Shown here: in pieces, positions 17,854 through 26,292 of the stretch | Layout: each line of letters opens with the position of its first letter | Position numbering within the stretch: the first letter of the stretch is position 1 | Source of the DNA: Zoogloea sp. | Lineage (GTDB): Bacteria; Pseudomonadota; Gammaproteobacteria; Burkholderiales; Rhodocyclaceae | Assembly: GCA_016703645.1 (NCBI GenBank) | Contig: JADJBR010000007.1 | Coordinates: 1,116,001-1,180,000, forward strand | Direction of reading: 5' to 3' | DNA: 64,000 nt | Made by a program: the position numbers and the translations under genes | The notes under the pieces: model-generated | Told to the model about the DNA's origin: nothing | The model's input: the letters and a program-made list of their open reading frames with translations, nothing else | Database searches by the model: none

Positions 17854-19320
17854 ATGCCCCACTCCGACGCCGTCCTCGCCGATCTTCAACCGGCTGCCGT
17901 ATGGCAGCACTTCGCCACCCTGTGCCGCATCCCGCGTCCGTCCAAGGCCGAAGGCCCCGTGCGGGACGCCCTCCAGACCTGGGCCCATGGGCGCGGTCTG
18001 GCAACCCGGGTGGATGGGGCCGGCAACCTGATCATCCGCAAACCGGCCCGGCCGGGCCACGAACGCGCCCCGGGCGTGGTGCTGCAGGGCCACCTGGACA
18101 TGGTGTGCCAGGCTAACAGCGGCACCGCCCACGACTTCACCCGCGACCCGATCCGCCCGACCCTGCGCGAGGGCTGGCTGGTGGCCGACGACACCACCCT
18201 GGGCGCCGACAACGGCATCGGCGTGGCCCTGATCCTCGCTGCGCTGGATGACGACACCCTGGCCCACGGCCCCCTCGAGGCCCTGCTCACCGTGGACGAG
18301 GAAGCCGGCATGGGCGGCGCCCAGGGGTTGCAACCCGGCACCCTCCAAGGGCGCCTGATGCTCAACCTGGATACGGAGGACTGGGGCGAGTTCTACCTGG
18401 GCTGTGCCGGCGGCGTGGACGTGAATGTGAGCCGCCCCGGCACGCCGGCCGCGCTGCCCACGGGCTGGGAGACCTGGACGCTGACCCTCGCCGGCCTGCG
18501 CGGCGGACACTCCGGGGTGAACATCCACGAAGAAAGAGGCAACGCCATCAAGCTGCTGGTGCGGGTGCTGCGCAGCCTGGAGCGCACCCACACCCTGCGC
18601 CTCGCCAGCCTTGCCGGCGGCACCGCGCGCAATGCCCTGCCCCGCGAAGCCCGCGCCACCGTGGCCCTGCCGGCCGGTCAGCGCAGCGCCCTGGAAGCCG
18701 CCCTCGCCGCCGCCCAGGCAGAGCTGCGCGAGGCCCTGCGCGGCGTGGACGAAGGCGTGACCGTGAGCCTCGCCAGCGCCACCGCCAGCGAACTCATGAG
18801 CAGCGCCGACCAGGCCCTGTGGCTGGCCTCCCTGCATGCCGCCCCCCACGGCGTGCGCCGCCGCAGCCTGAGCGTGCCCGGCGTGGTGGAGACCTCCAAC
18901 AACCTCGGTGTGGTGGAGCTCAACCCCCGCTCAGGTAGTTGCAACTTCATGGTCCGCTCCCTGCTCGACAGCGGCAGCACTGCCCTGGCCGACGAGATCG
19001 TCAGCCTCTTCGCCCTGTCCGGCACCGCGGCCGAGCTGTCCGGCCACTACCCCGGCTGGGCACCCAACCCGGCCTCGCCCCTGCTGGCCCGCTGCCAGCG
19101 GGTGTTCGCCCGGGACTTCGGGCAGGCCTCCTGCGTCAAGGTGATCCATGCCGGCCTGGAGTGCGGCATCCTCGGCGCCAGCCATCCGGGCATGGACATC
19201 GTCTCCTTCGGCCCCACCATCCGCGGCGCCCACGCCCCGGGCGAGCGGGTCGAGGTCGCCTCGGTGGACAAGGCCTGGCAGCTCCTGCGCGCCATCCTCA
19301 CCGACATCGCCACCGGCTGA
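17854..19320 (+). CDS. pepD: aminoacyl-histidine dipeptidase (peptidase D)
   Basis: 488-residue M20 family cytosolic dipeptidase with broad specificity including Xaa-His. Zinc-site motifs are visible: GHLDMV, LGADNGIG, the DEEAGM catalytic Glu pair and NLDTED. Length matches PepD. Starts MPHSDAVLADLQPAAVW. Confidence 0.93.
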   Translation: MPHSDAVLADLQPAAVWQHFATLCRIPRPSKAEGPVRDALQTWAHGRGLATRVDGAGNLIIRKPARPGHERAPGVVLQGHLDMVCQANSGTAHDFTRDPIRPTLREGWLVADDTTLGADNGIGVALILAALDDDTLAHGPLEALLTVDEEAGMGGAQGLQPGTLQGRLMLNLDTEDWGEFYLGCAGGVDVNVSRPGTPAALPTGWETWTLTLAGLRGGHSGVNIHEERGNAIKLLVRVLRSLERTHTLRLASLAGGTARNALPREARATVALPAGQRSALEAALAAAQAELREALRGVDEGVTVSLASATASELMSSADQALWLASLHAAPHGVRRRSLSVPGVVETSNNLGVVELNPRSGSCNFMVRSLLDSGSTALADEIVSLFALSGTAAELSGHYPGWAPNPASPLLARCQRVFARDFGQASCVKVIHAGLECGILGASHPGMDIVSFGPTIRGAHAPGERVEVASVDKAWQLLRAILTDIATG

Positions 19321-19370
19321 GTGCGTGTGAGCACGTCCGCTGTGCGGCCCAACTTCACCCCTGCAATGCG
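19318..19370 (+). repeat. partial copy A of the post-stop dispersed repeat
   Basis: Directly after the pepD stop. It shares CTGYGCGGCC, then TTCACCCCTGC and ATGC, with the full copies at 20573-20692 and 45725-45847, and ends where the next gene begins. Confidence 0.55.
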
Positions 19371-20571
19371 CCCGTTGCGCCCATTGCGCCCTTTCCGCCT
19401 CCTTGCCCTGGCCATCGCCCTTGCCGGCGCCAGCGCGGGCGACGCCCACGCCACCCGGGGCAGCCGCTATGTCACCGCAGGCCGGTGTGCCGGCGTGCCG
19501 GGCGTGCAGCTCAAGGTGGCCAAGGGCTTCTGCGTCGGGCTGGCCGCGAGCGGGCTGGGCCTGCCGAGGGGCGTGCTGCCCCTGGCCGATGGACGCGTGC
19601 TGGTCACCGACCTGGGCCGCTGGGACGCCCCGGCCGGACGGCTGCTGCTGCTCAGTCCAAGGCCCGGAGGCTACGAGGTGCGCCCCCTGCTCAAGGGGCT
19701 GGACCGCCCCCACGGCCTGCAGGCGGGGCCGGACGGTCAGGTCTACCTGGCCGAAGCCGGCCGCATCCTGCGGGTGAACCTGGAACGCACCCCGCCCACC
19801 GTAACCCCGGTGATCACCGGCCTGCCCGCAGAGGGCCGGCACCCGCTGAAGCAGTTCGTGTTCGGCCCGGACGGGGCCATCCATGTGAACGTGGGCGCCA
19901 GCACCGACCACTGCGAGGACGCCCCGGCCCCCCGCGGCATGCGCTGCCCCGAAGCCGAGCGGGACACCCCGGGCGCCGCCATCTGGCGCTACGCCCTGGT
20001 GGACGGCCGCTGGGTGGGCAAGCCCTATGCCCGCGGGCTGCGCAACGCCATGGCCCTGGCCTTCGCCCCCGACGGCAGCCTGTGGCAAGCCGAAAACAGC
20101 CGGGACACCCTGCCCGGCGGAGGCGATTCGGAAACCCTTCCCCACGACGAACTCAACCGCATCCGCCCGGGTGCCTACTACGGCTGGCCCTACTGCACCG
20201 ACATGGGCCGCTTCGACCCGGCCTTCGCGCCGGGGGACTGCAGCCGCCATGCCAAACCCGAGCGCCTGCTGCCCGCCCACTCGGCCCCGCTGGGCATGGT
20301 CTTCTACACCCATGCCGCAGCGCCGGACGCCTGGCGCGGCAGCCTGGTCATCGGTCTGCATGGCTATCGCCGCCAGGGCCACCGCATCATCGCCTGGCGC
20401 TTCGACGCCTCGGGCAAACCGGCGCGCAATTTCACGGTGCTGGTGGACGGATGGCAGGCCACCGCCCGCCATCCCCTGGGCGCCCCCACCGACATCAAGG
20501 CCGACACCCGCGGCCGCCTGTGGGTCACCGAAGACCGCAACGGCACCGTGCTGGTGATCAGCCCGGAGTGA
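19366..20571 (+). CDS. secreted PQQ-dependent sugar dehydrogenase-like protein
   Basis: 401 residues. ATG 19366 is chosen because it gives a signal peptide (MRPLRPLRPFRLLALAIALA...AHA); an upstream GTG at 19321 lies in a repeat. Six-bladed propeller features of the sorbosone/glucose dehydrogenase (GDH-B) group are present: LVTDLGRW, LDRPHGLQAGPDGQVYLAEA, RGLRNAMALAF and YYGWPYC. It would act in the periplasm with PQQ. Substrate unknown. It is not adjacent to an obvious cytochrome but lies near the quinoprotein cluster. Confidence 0.8.
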   Translation: MRPLRPLRPFRLLALAIALAGASAGDAHATRGSRYVTAGRCAGVPGVQLKVAKGFCVGLAASGLGLPRGVLPLADGRVLVTDLGRWDAPAGRLLLLSPRPGGYEVRPLLKGLDRPHGLQAGPDGQVYLAEAGRILRVNLERTPPTVTPVITGLPAEGRHPLKQFVFGPDGAIHVNVGASTDHCEDAPAPRGMRCPEAERDTPGAAIWRYALVDGRWVGKPYARGLRNAMALAFAPDGSLWQAENSRDTLPGGGDSETLPHDELNRIRPGAYYGWPYCTDMGRFDPAFAPGDCSRHAKPERLLPAHSAPLGMVFYTHAAAPDAWRGSLVIGLHGYRRQGHRIIAWRFDASGKPARNFTVLVDGWQATARHPLGAPTDIKADTRGRLWVTEDRNGTVLVISPE

Positions 20572-20572
20572 G

Positions 20573-20692
20573 AGGATGAGAGTACGTACTGCGCGGCCGG
20601 ATTTCACCCCTGCGATGCTCACCGTACCCTTGTACAGTTGCGCCTCCCGGCGCGAACTCGCTCCCCCTCGTGAGGCCTTCCTCACACCCTCT
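20573..20692 (+). repeat. dispersed post-stop repeat, copy B
   Basis: Follows the stop at 20571. It is homologous, in inverse orientation, to 45725-45847, sharing for example TGCGATGCTCACCGTACCC and a small CGTAC hairpin, and ends near CTCACACCC. Confidence 0.75.
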
Positions 20693-20861
20693 GAACCCCG
20701 CCCCCATCAGACGCCCCCGCGGCCACCGACCTAACATCCCCGGAAGAATCCACCCCATGTCCAAATAAAAAATCCATTGCTCAAAGGGCTTTTTCCTGAC
20801 ATGCGCCGATTCACCGCCCGACGACCGCCCAAGGAAATACCGGGACACGCTGCCGATGACC

Positions 20862-22910
20862 TCAGAAACGCCCCAGCTTGCGGTACAGGGTGTTGCGGCT
20901 GATGCCGAGGCGCCGGGCAGCTGAGGAGATGTTGCCGTTCTCGGCTTCAAGGGTGCGCTGGATCATCTCGCGCTCGATCTCTTCCAGGCTTCCCATGCCC
21001 CCCGCCGCCGATGCGCCGACCGGTGCTGCGACGCAGGCGCGGGCGGATCCGTTCATCAGCGACGGCGCGGCGACCTGGTGGGTGATCTCACTGATCTCCT
21101 CGAAGATGTCATCCGGAAGATGCCAGGTCTCGATGATTTCCTCGTCATCGTCGAGCAGCGCAATGGCCACCTTGATCACGTTGTTGAGCTGCCGGATGTT
21201 GCCCGGCCAGCGATAACTGACGAAGGCATCCATGACCTTGCGCGAGACCCGGACCTTGCGGTCCGGCCCGGCCTCTTCAAGCAACAGCTTCTCGATCAGG
21301 CTGTCGATGTCACTGCGCTCACGCAGGGACGGCAGATTGATGCACAGGCCGTTGAGACGATAGTACAAGTCTTCGCGGAAGCCCCCGCGTGCCACCTCTT
21401 CCTTCAGGCGCCGGTGAGTGGCGCAGACCAGGGTGATGTCCACCGGAATGCTCTTGTTGGTCCCCAGGGGCGTGACGCAACGCTCCTGCAGCACCCGCAG
21501 CAGGCGAGCCTGCAGGGACAGGGGCATGTCGCCGATCTCGTCGAGGAACAGGGTGCCACCATGGGCCTGCTGGATCTTGCCCACCGCGCCTTCCTTGCGC
21601 GCCCCGGTGAAGGCCCCGCCGGAATAGCCGAAGAGCTCGGACTCGATGAGGGTTTCGGGAATGGCCGCGCAGTTGAGGGCCACGAAGGGCCCGGCTGCCC
21701 GCGGCCCACTGTTGTGAAAGGCCTTGGCAAACATTTCCTTGCCTGCGCCGGACTCACCCTGGATGAGGATCGGGATATCGCGGCCGAGAATGCGGGTGCC
21801 CTTGTCGATGGCGGCCTGCAGACGTTCGTCACCGGTGGACAGGGACTTCAGCGTGAGCCGCTGTTTGGCGGGTGCCGCACCCGCCGGTGCCGGCACGGGC
21901 GCAATGGCGTCCTGACGGGGACGGCTGGTCATGCGTTCGCCCTTGGCATCCAGCAGTGCCTGGGCACCGGACACCATGGAGCCGAAGTTGCCCCGCAGGC
22001 GGGCATAGAAACGTTCGCCGTTACGACCCGAAATGGCAATCAACGAAGAGGGGTCGCGGCGCGCCCGGTCGATCAGGGTGCCCAGGGGCACATCGAAGAG
22101 CATGTTGTAGTGACGCCGGGGCAGATCCTCGCGGCGCATGCCGAGCAGTTCAAGGGCGGCCTGATCGGCGCCCAGCAGGTCGCCCTCGGGGCTGATGGCC
22201 AGCAGGGCTTCGCACAGGCTGCCCACATGGTCGGCACGGGAATGAAAACTGAGCAGGCCCTGGTGGGCGAACTCGGATTCGAAGAGGCGTTTTTCGATGA
22301 TTCGGGAAGACATCTTTACAAGGCCGAGGGAATGTCGCTGGAAGGCGCGGTAGTCACTGGAAATGTCCAGAACCCCCATCAGACGGCCCTGGGCGTCCTG
22401 GATGGGTGAAGCGCTGCAGGTGAGGAAGGCGTTGCCTTCGAAAAAGTGCTCGGAACCGAACACGTTGACTGCGCCCCGTTCGGCCAGCGCGGTACCAATG
22501 GCATTGGTGCCACGCTCAAACTCGTGCCAGCTGGCACCGGGGTGCAGCGCCACCTGCTCCGCACGGCTCAGGAAGTCCGCATCGCCGTAGCTTTGCAGCA
22601 CCATGCCCCGGGCGTCAGCCAGAATGACCATGCTGTGGGAATTGCGGATTTGCTCGAAAAGGTGTTCAAGCACGGGCTGGGCATGGGAAATCAGGGTGCG
22701 ATTCCGCTCCCTGGCTTCGGTGACGCCGCGCACATTGGGTTCACCACATTCGACACGGGCCGGGTCCAGGCCCGCCTGACGGCAACGCTCCCAGGAGCGC
22801 AGTACGTTCTGGTCGAGCAGGGCTTCCGGGAGTTCGCCCCGACCGAAATACAGAGACCGCGCTTCCTGAAGGCTCACCGAACGAGCCTCCACACTGAATG
22901 GAACCTGCAT
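20862..22910 (-). CDS. AcoR-type sigma-54 activator, GAF-AAA+-Fis
   Basis: 682 residues. An N-terminal GAF-like sensor (about 75-215, with GTNAIGTALAE and LTCSASPIQDAQG) is followed by a PAS-like segment (230-320), then AAA+ with Walker A GESGAGKE (386-393, numbered from the upstream ATG), an intact GAFTGA loop (433-438) and Walker B TLFLDEIGD. The C-terminal Fis helix-turn-helix is NISSAARRLGISRNTLYRKL. Two ATGs are adjacent; 22910 sits at better distance from GGAGGAGG than 22913. It is divergent from the pedF operon, whose sigma-54 promoter and palindromic sites lie between them, and is probably its activator. Confidence 0.92.
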   Translation of the reverse strand: MQVPFSVEARSVSLQEARSLYFGRGELPEALLDQNVLRSWERCRQAGLDPARVECGEPNVRGVTEARERNRTLISHAQPVLEHLFEQIRNSHSMVILADARGMVLQSYGDADFLSRAEQVALHPGASWHEFERGTNAIGTALAERGAVNVFGSEHFFEGNAFLTCSASPIQDAQGRLMGVLDISSDYRAFQRHSLGLVKMSSRIIEKRLFESEFAHQGLLSFHSRADHVGSLCEALLAISPEGDLLGADQAALELLGMRREDLPRRHYNMLFDVPLGTLIDRARRDPSSLIAISGRNGERFYARLRGNFGSMVSGAQALLDAKGERMTSRPRQDAIAPVPAPAGAAPAKQRLTLKSLSTGDERLQAAIDKGTRILGRDIPILIQGESGAGKEMFAKAFHNSGPRAAGPFVALNCAAIPETLIESELFGYSGGAFTGARKEGAVGKIQQAHGGTLFLDEIGDMPLSLQARLLRVLQERCVTPLGTNKSIPVDITLVCATHRRLKEEVARGGFREDLYYRLNGLCINLPSLRERSDIDSLIEKLLLEEAGPDRKVRVSRKVMDAFVSYRWPGNIRQLNNVIKVAIALLDDDEEIIETWHLPDDIFEEISEITHQVAAPSLMNGSARACVAAPVGASAAGGMGSLEEIEREMIQRTLEAENGNISSAARRLGISRNTLYRKLGRF

Positions 22911-22967
22911 CATCTCCTCCTCCGCTCATGCGGATTGTCTTCGGCACATTGGCCGATTTTCTGAACC

Positions 22968-22984
22968 TGCTCCAAAATGTAGCA
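22968..22984 (+). promoter_or_regulatory. palindromic activator site TGCTCCA-N3-TGTAGCA
   Basis: Lies 145 bp upstream of the sigma-54 promoter at 23129, a normal enhancer distance. It matches TGCTCCA-N3-TGGAGCA at all but one position. A half site, TGCTCCA, follows at 23011-23017. Probable binding sites of the adjacent AcoR-type regulator (inferred). Confidence 0.65.
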
Positions 22985-23128
22985 GGTGGGTCACATTTCA
23001 ACAACGCGACTGCTCCACTACGATTCCCTTACAGCAAGTGTTGGGCCACCTTATCGGTTCATAAGAAAAACTCGAAACCGGCTGTGCCACCAAGCACCCC
23101 GGCACCCCCCGGAAGCGCCACCCGGAAT

Positions 23129-23144
23129 TGGCACGCCCCTTGCT
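23129..23144 (+). promoter_or_regulatory. sigma-54 promoter of the pedF operon
   Basis: TGGCAC-GCCCC-TTGCT is a perfect match to the -24/-12 consensus, 77 bp before the pedF start. Confidence 0.9.
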
Positions 23145-23220
23145 GTCTCGACTGGCACACGGTGGCCTGCCAACCCGCGGTCCACTCGATGAATTCCAAT
23201 CATGACCAAAGGTGATCCAG

Positions 23221-23649
23221 GTGATTTTCCGCAACGCTTCCGTCCTTCGCATCCTCTCCGCCGCCGCCCTGACCGTCGCTGCCAACCTCGCCATGGCTCA
23301 TGGTGACGTCGTTCCCCAGGCCGTCGACACCTCGTCCCTGAAGCAGCTTGGCAAGGACTGGCTGCCCAAGAACCCCTACCTTGGCAACAAGGAGGCAATC
23401 CGCATCGGCGACTCGGCCTTCAACCAGAACTGCGCCCGCTGCCACGGCCTCGGCGCCATCTCGGGCGGCATCGCGCCGGACCTGCGCTATCTGCCTGCCG
23501 GTGAAGAGGGTGACGAAATCTTCATGCAGCGCATCCGCAAGGGCGCCACCCGCGACGGCCGCGTTTACATGCCCCCGTTCGAGGGCATCCTGAGCCAGGA
23601 AGCCATGTGGACCATCCGCGCCTGGCTGGAGACTGTACGTGCCGACTGA
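23221..23649 (+). CDS. pedF: periplasmic cytochrome c (cytochrome c550-like, PedF)
   Basis: 142 residues with a signal peptide cut near AMAHGDV and one haem site, CARCH. The axial Met is probably in YMPPFEG. It resembles PedF/ExaB-like electron acceptors of quinoprotein ethanol dehydrogenases. GTG 23221 is preferred (AAGGTGAT upstream); GTG 23212 is in frame and possible. First gene of the sigma-54 operon; it overlaps the next gene by 11 bp. Confidence 0.85.
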   Translation: MIFRNASVLRILSAAALTVAANLAMAHGDVVPQAVDTSSLKQLGKDWLPKNPYLGNKEAIRIGDSAFNQNCARCHGLGAISGGIAPDLRYLPAGEEGDEIFMQRIRKGATRDGRVYMPPFEGILSQEAMWTIRAWLETVRAD

Positions 23650-24484
23650 CCGTCGCACCTTCCTCCTTGCCGCCGGGGCCGCCGCACTGGCGGCAAGCCT
23701 GCCCGCAAGGGCCGACAGCCTGGCCGACATCCGCAAGCGCGGCAGCTTGCGGGTGGCCGTTTACAACAGCTTCCCCCCCTATTCGAATCAGGGCAAGGGA
23801 ATCGACGTGGATCTCGCCGAAGCCCTTGGCAAGCAGCTCGGGCTGGCCGTGCAGGTGGTCGGCTACAACGCCGACGAAGACATGGACGACGACCTGCGCA
23901 ACATGGTCTGGAAGGGGCACTATCTGGGCGCCCAACCGTCCGACGTGATGATGCACGTGCCCGTGGATTCTTACCTGCAGGGCAAGAACGACAAGGTCCG
24001 GATCTTCGGGCCCTATCACCTGGAATCCATTGCGGTGGCCCGGGTGCAGCGCATCAACCCGATCCGCGGCTCCGCGGCGGCAGCCCTTGAAGTCTTCACC
24101 CGGGAGAAGATCGGCGTGGAAGGCCGGACCCTGGCAGACGGCTTCCTGCTCGGCGCGCTGAATGGCCGGCTGCGCGAGAACGTGGTGCACTTTGCCAGCG
24201 TGGCAGCAGCCATCGACAAGCTCAAGGCAGGCGAACTGGCTGCCGTGATGGGCACCCGTTCGGAGATCGAAGCGGCCCTGGGCAAGGATGCGCGCTTTGT
24301 CGTCGAGGCCGTGCAGATGCCCGAACTCAAGTTCAATCACTGGCCGCTGGGCATGGCGGTGAAGGCCGACGAAGCAGCCCTTGCCGACGCTCTCTCCGCC
24401 GCGCTCAAGGAACTGCAGAAGAATGGGACGGTCGCAGCCCTGTTCGCTCGTTACGGCATCACCTACCAGCCCCCAACCCTCTGA
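23639..24484 (+). CDS. periplasmic solute-binding family 3 protein (MoxJ/PedG-like)
   Basis: 281 residues from a GTG overlapping the end of pedF. A twin-Arg-like leader (DRRTFLLAAGAAALAASLPARA) precedes a type II binding-protein fold (LRVAVYNSFPPYSNQGKGIDVDLAEAL). Such proteins accompany methanol and ethanol quinoprotein dehydrogenases, where they are thought to aid maturation rather than transport. No permease genes are nearby, consistent with that role. Confidence 0.82.
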   Translation: MPTDRRTFLLAAGAAALAASLPARADSLADIRKRGSLRVAVYNSFPPYSNQGKGIDVDLAEALGKQLGLAVQVVGYNADEDMDDDLRNMVWKGHYLGAQPSDVMMHVPVDSYLQGKNDKVRIFGPYHLESIAVARVQRINPIRGSAAAALEVFTREKIGVEGRTLADGFLLGALNGRLRENVVHFASVAAAIDKLKAGELAAVMGTRSEIEAALGKDARFVVEAVQMPELKFNHWPLGMAVKADEAALADALSAALKELQKNGTVAALFARYGITYQPPTL

Positions 24485-24488
24485 CACC

Positions 24489-25439
24489 ATGCGCCCCTTC
24501 CCCCACGCCCGCCTGCTGGGCACCCTGCTGGCCGGACTGATCCTGCCGGCCAGCGGGCTGGCCGCCCCGTTTGCCTACGTACCCAATGAGAAATCCGGGT
24601 CTGTGTCCGTCATCGATACGGCCACCGACACGGTGGTGCGGACCCTGCCCGGCGGCAAGCGCCCGCGCGGCATCGCCACGGATGGCACGCATCTCTATAT
24701 CAGCGAGGCGCCCAGCAGCAGTCTGGTGGTGGTGAATATCAACGAGGCGAGGCAGATCAAGAGCATCAAGCTGGGAGAATCACCGGAAGGCGTGAGCGTC
24801 TCCGCTGACAATCGCCTGATCGCGGCGGCCGTGGAGGAATCCAACAGCGTGGTGCTGCTGGATGCCCGCAAACGTCGGCAGATCGCCGAGATCAAGGTCG
24901 AGGGCGACAATCCCGAGCACGCCGTTTTCAGCCCCGACGGCCGCTGGCTGCTGGTCAGCGCCGAGAACGCGGAGCAGGTGGATGTGGTCGATGTCAGGGC
25001 ACGCCGCCAGGTGGGCAGCATTCCCGTGGGAAAACGCCCCCGTGGCATCGGCTTCACGCCGGATGGCAAGCGCGCCTATGTGGCCTGCGAGCTGGTCAGC
25101 ACGGTTTACGCCATCGACATGGACAGCCGCCAGGTGATTGCCGAAATCAAGGCAGGGACCTACGCCAACGGCGTGGCCATGGCACCGGACGGCAGCCGGG
25201 TCTATGTATCCAATGGCAAGGACGCCACCGTAAGCGTGATCCGCACCAGCGACCATCAGGTCGAGGCCACCATTCCCGTTGGCAAGCGCCCGTGGAACAT
25301 GGCTGTAACCCCCGACGGTCGCAAGCTCTACGTGGCCAACGGCCGCTCCAACAGTGTGACGGTGATCGACACCCAGCGACTCGAGGCCATTTCCGAAATC
25401 CCGGTCGGCGAATTACCCTGGGGCGTCACCATCCGCTAG
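24489..25439 (+). CDS. secreted YVTN beta-propeller protein
   Basis: 316 residues with a signal peptide (cut after SGLAA) and seven repeats of the YVTN type (FAYVPNEKSGSVSVIDTAT, AYVACELVSTVYAIDMD, VYVSNGKDATVSVI, LYVANGRSNSVTVID). PQQ-alcohol dehydrogenase clusters often carry such a protein; its role is not settled. It starts 4 bp after the previous stop, so it is in the same operon. A longer in-frame start inside the previous gene is rejected. Confidence 0.85.
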   Translation: MRPFPHARLLGTLLAGLILPASGLAAPFAYVPNEKSGSVSVIDTATDTVVRTLPGGKRPRGIATDGTHLYISEAPSSSLVVVNINEARQIKSIKLGESPEGVSVSADNRLIAAAVEESNSVVLLDARKRRQIAEIKVEGDNPEHAVFSPDGRWLLVSAENAEQVDVVDVRARRQVGSIPVGKRPRGIGFTPDGKRAYVACELVSTVYAIDMDSRQVIAEIKAGTYANGVAMAPDGSRVYVSNGKDATVSVIRTSDHQVEATIPVGKRPWNMAVTPDGRKLYVANGRSNSVTVIDTQRLEAISEIPVGELPWGVTIR

Positions 25440-25440
25440 C

Positions 25441-25516
25441 GTCTCCAAGCGGGAGCAGTAGACCGAGTATTGAACACATCCGCTCCAGAATGGAGCACCT
25501 GCTCCACCCTGGAGCA
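25441..25516. promoter_or_regulatory. three tandem TGCTCCA-N3-TGGAGCA-type palindromes
   Basis: CGCTCCA-GAA-TGGAGCA (25481-25497) and TGCTCCA-CCC-TGGAGCA (25500-25516, perfect) are 19 bp apart. A weaker GTCTCCA-AGC-GGGAGCA lies at 25441-25457. They sit between two convergent genes and not at a visible promoter. Same motif as 22968 and 30952. Confidence 0.65.
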
Positions 25517-25522
25517 GCCCAA

Positions 25523-25546
25523 AAAAAGGCCCTCATGGGCCTTTTT
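25523..25546. terminator. bidirectional terminator between convergent genes
   Basis: AAAAAGGCCC-TCAT-GGGCCTTTTT: a perfect stem with a T-run on both strands. Confidence 0.9.
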
Positions 25547-25562
25547 CATCACCGAATACGGA

Positions 25563-25877
25563 TCACAACTTGAGAATCCACTCCACCGCCGCCTTCAGGT
25601 CGGCATCGCTGATCTTGTCGGCCGGATGGGGGGGCATCGGGATCTGCCCCCAGTTGCCGGTGCCACCGCTGCGGATCTTTGCGCTCAGCACCGCCACGGC
25701 ATCGCCCTGCCCCTTGTACTTGGCCGCCACGTCCTTGTAGGCGGGGCCGACGCGCTTCTGATCGACCGCGTGACAGGCCACGCAACGTGCCTTCTTGATG
25801 ATCTCTTCCGACGCCACGGCCGGCGATACGGCGGCAAGACCCAGCGCGACAGCGCAAACCAGCTGGACAACGTTCAT
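25563..25877 (-). CDS. small class I cytochrome c
   Basis: 104 residues with a signal peptide ending SPAVAS, haem motif CVACH, and Met ligand probably in IPMPPHP. It is like cytochromes c551/c8. It sits between the pedF operon and the second AcoR-type regulator, and is probably part of the alcohol-oxidation electron chain. The gene runs into the shared terminator at 25523-25546. The promoter is unclear. Confidence 0.9.
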   Translation of the reverse strand: MNVVQLVCAVALGLAAVSPAVASEEIIKKARCVACHAVDQKRVGPAYKDVAAKYKGQGDAVAVLSAKIRSGGTGNWGQIPMPPHPADKISDADLKAAVEWILKL

Positions 25878-26292
25878 GAATGTGCTCCTCCTTGTTCTGA
25901 GTTGATTTTGATCGGCAAGGCGAGGCCGGATGAAAAAAACCGGACGGCGTGACGCCGCCCGAAAACCGCCTTGCCCGGGCTATCAGCAAAAAGTGTGCGG
26001 AACCCCTGTCACCTCAAAAAACAACATACCGAACAATAACTTGCGCTCAAAGCACGAAACTCCTCGCGGGCAACCCGTGCTCAGAGCCTGAACACCTGCT
26101 CCATAGCGTTACGCCAACATTGAACAACTGATCACCCGGCAAGCGCCACGGTGGCGTCCGGCGCGGCAATGAAAGCGCGTCCATTGGGGTGGAAACCCTT
26201 TGGCAGCGCGAGATCCAGACTCCACGCGGCGTTTCGCGCAGCGGGCCGCAGGCCATCCACGCCACGGGCATGTTTCGTGCTGCGTGAGTCTC
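25878..26292. other. divergent intergenic region with leader hairpin
   Basis: Holds a hairpin at 25941-25961 which, on the minus strand, is followed by seven T and therefore looks like an intrinsic terminator in the leader of the cytochrome gene. A weak sigma-54-like sequence (CCGCAC-ACTTT-TTGCT, minus strand) lies near 25986-26001, and a half site TGCTCCA at 26097-26103. No other gene is seen. Confidence 0.4.

Noticed and set aside
17836-18849. 337-codon minus-strand opening opposite pepD
   Set aside because: Antisense shadow of a gene with clear metallopeptidase motifs.
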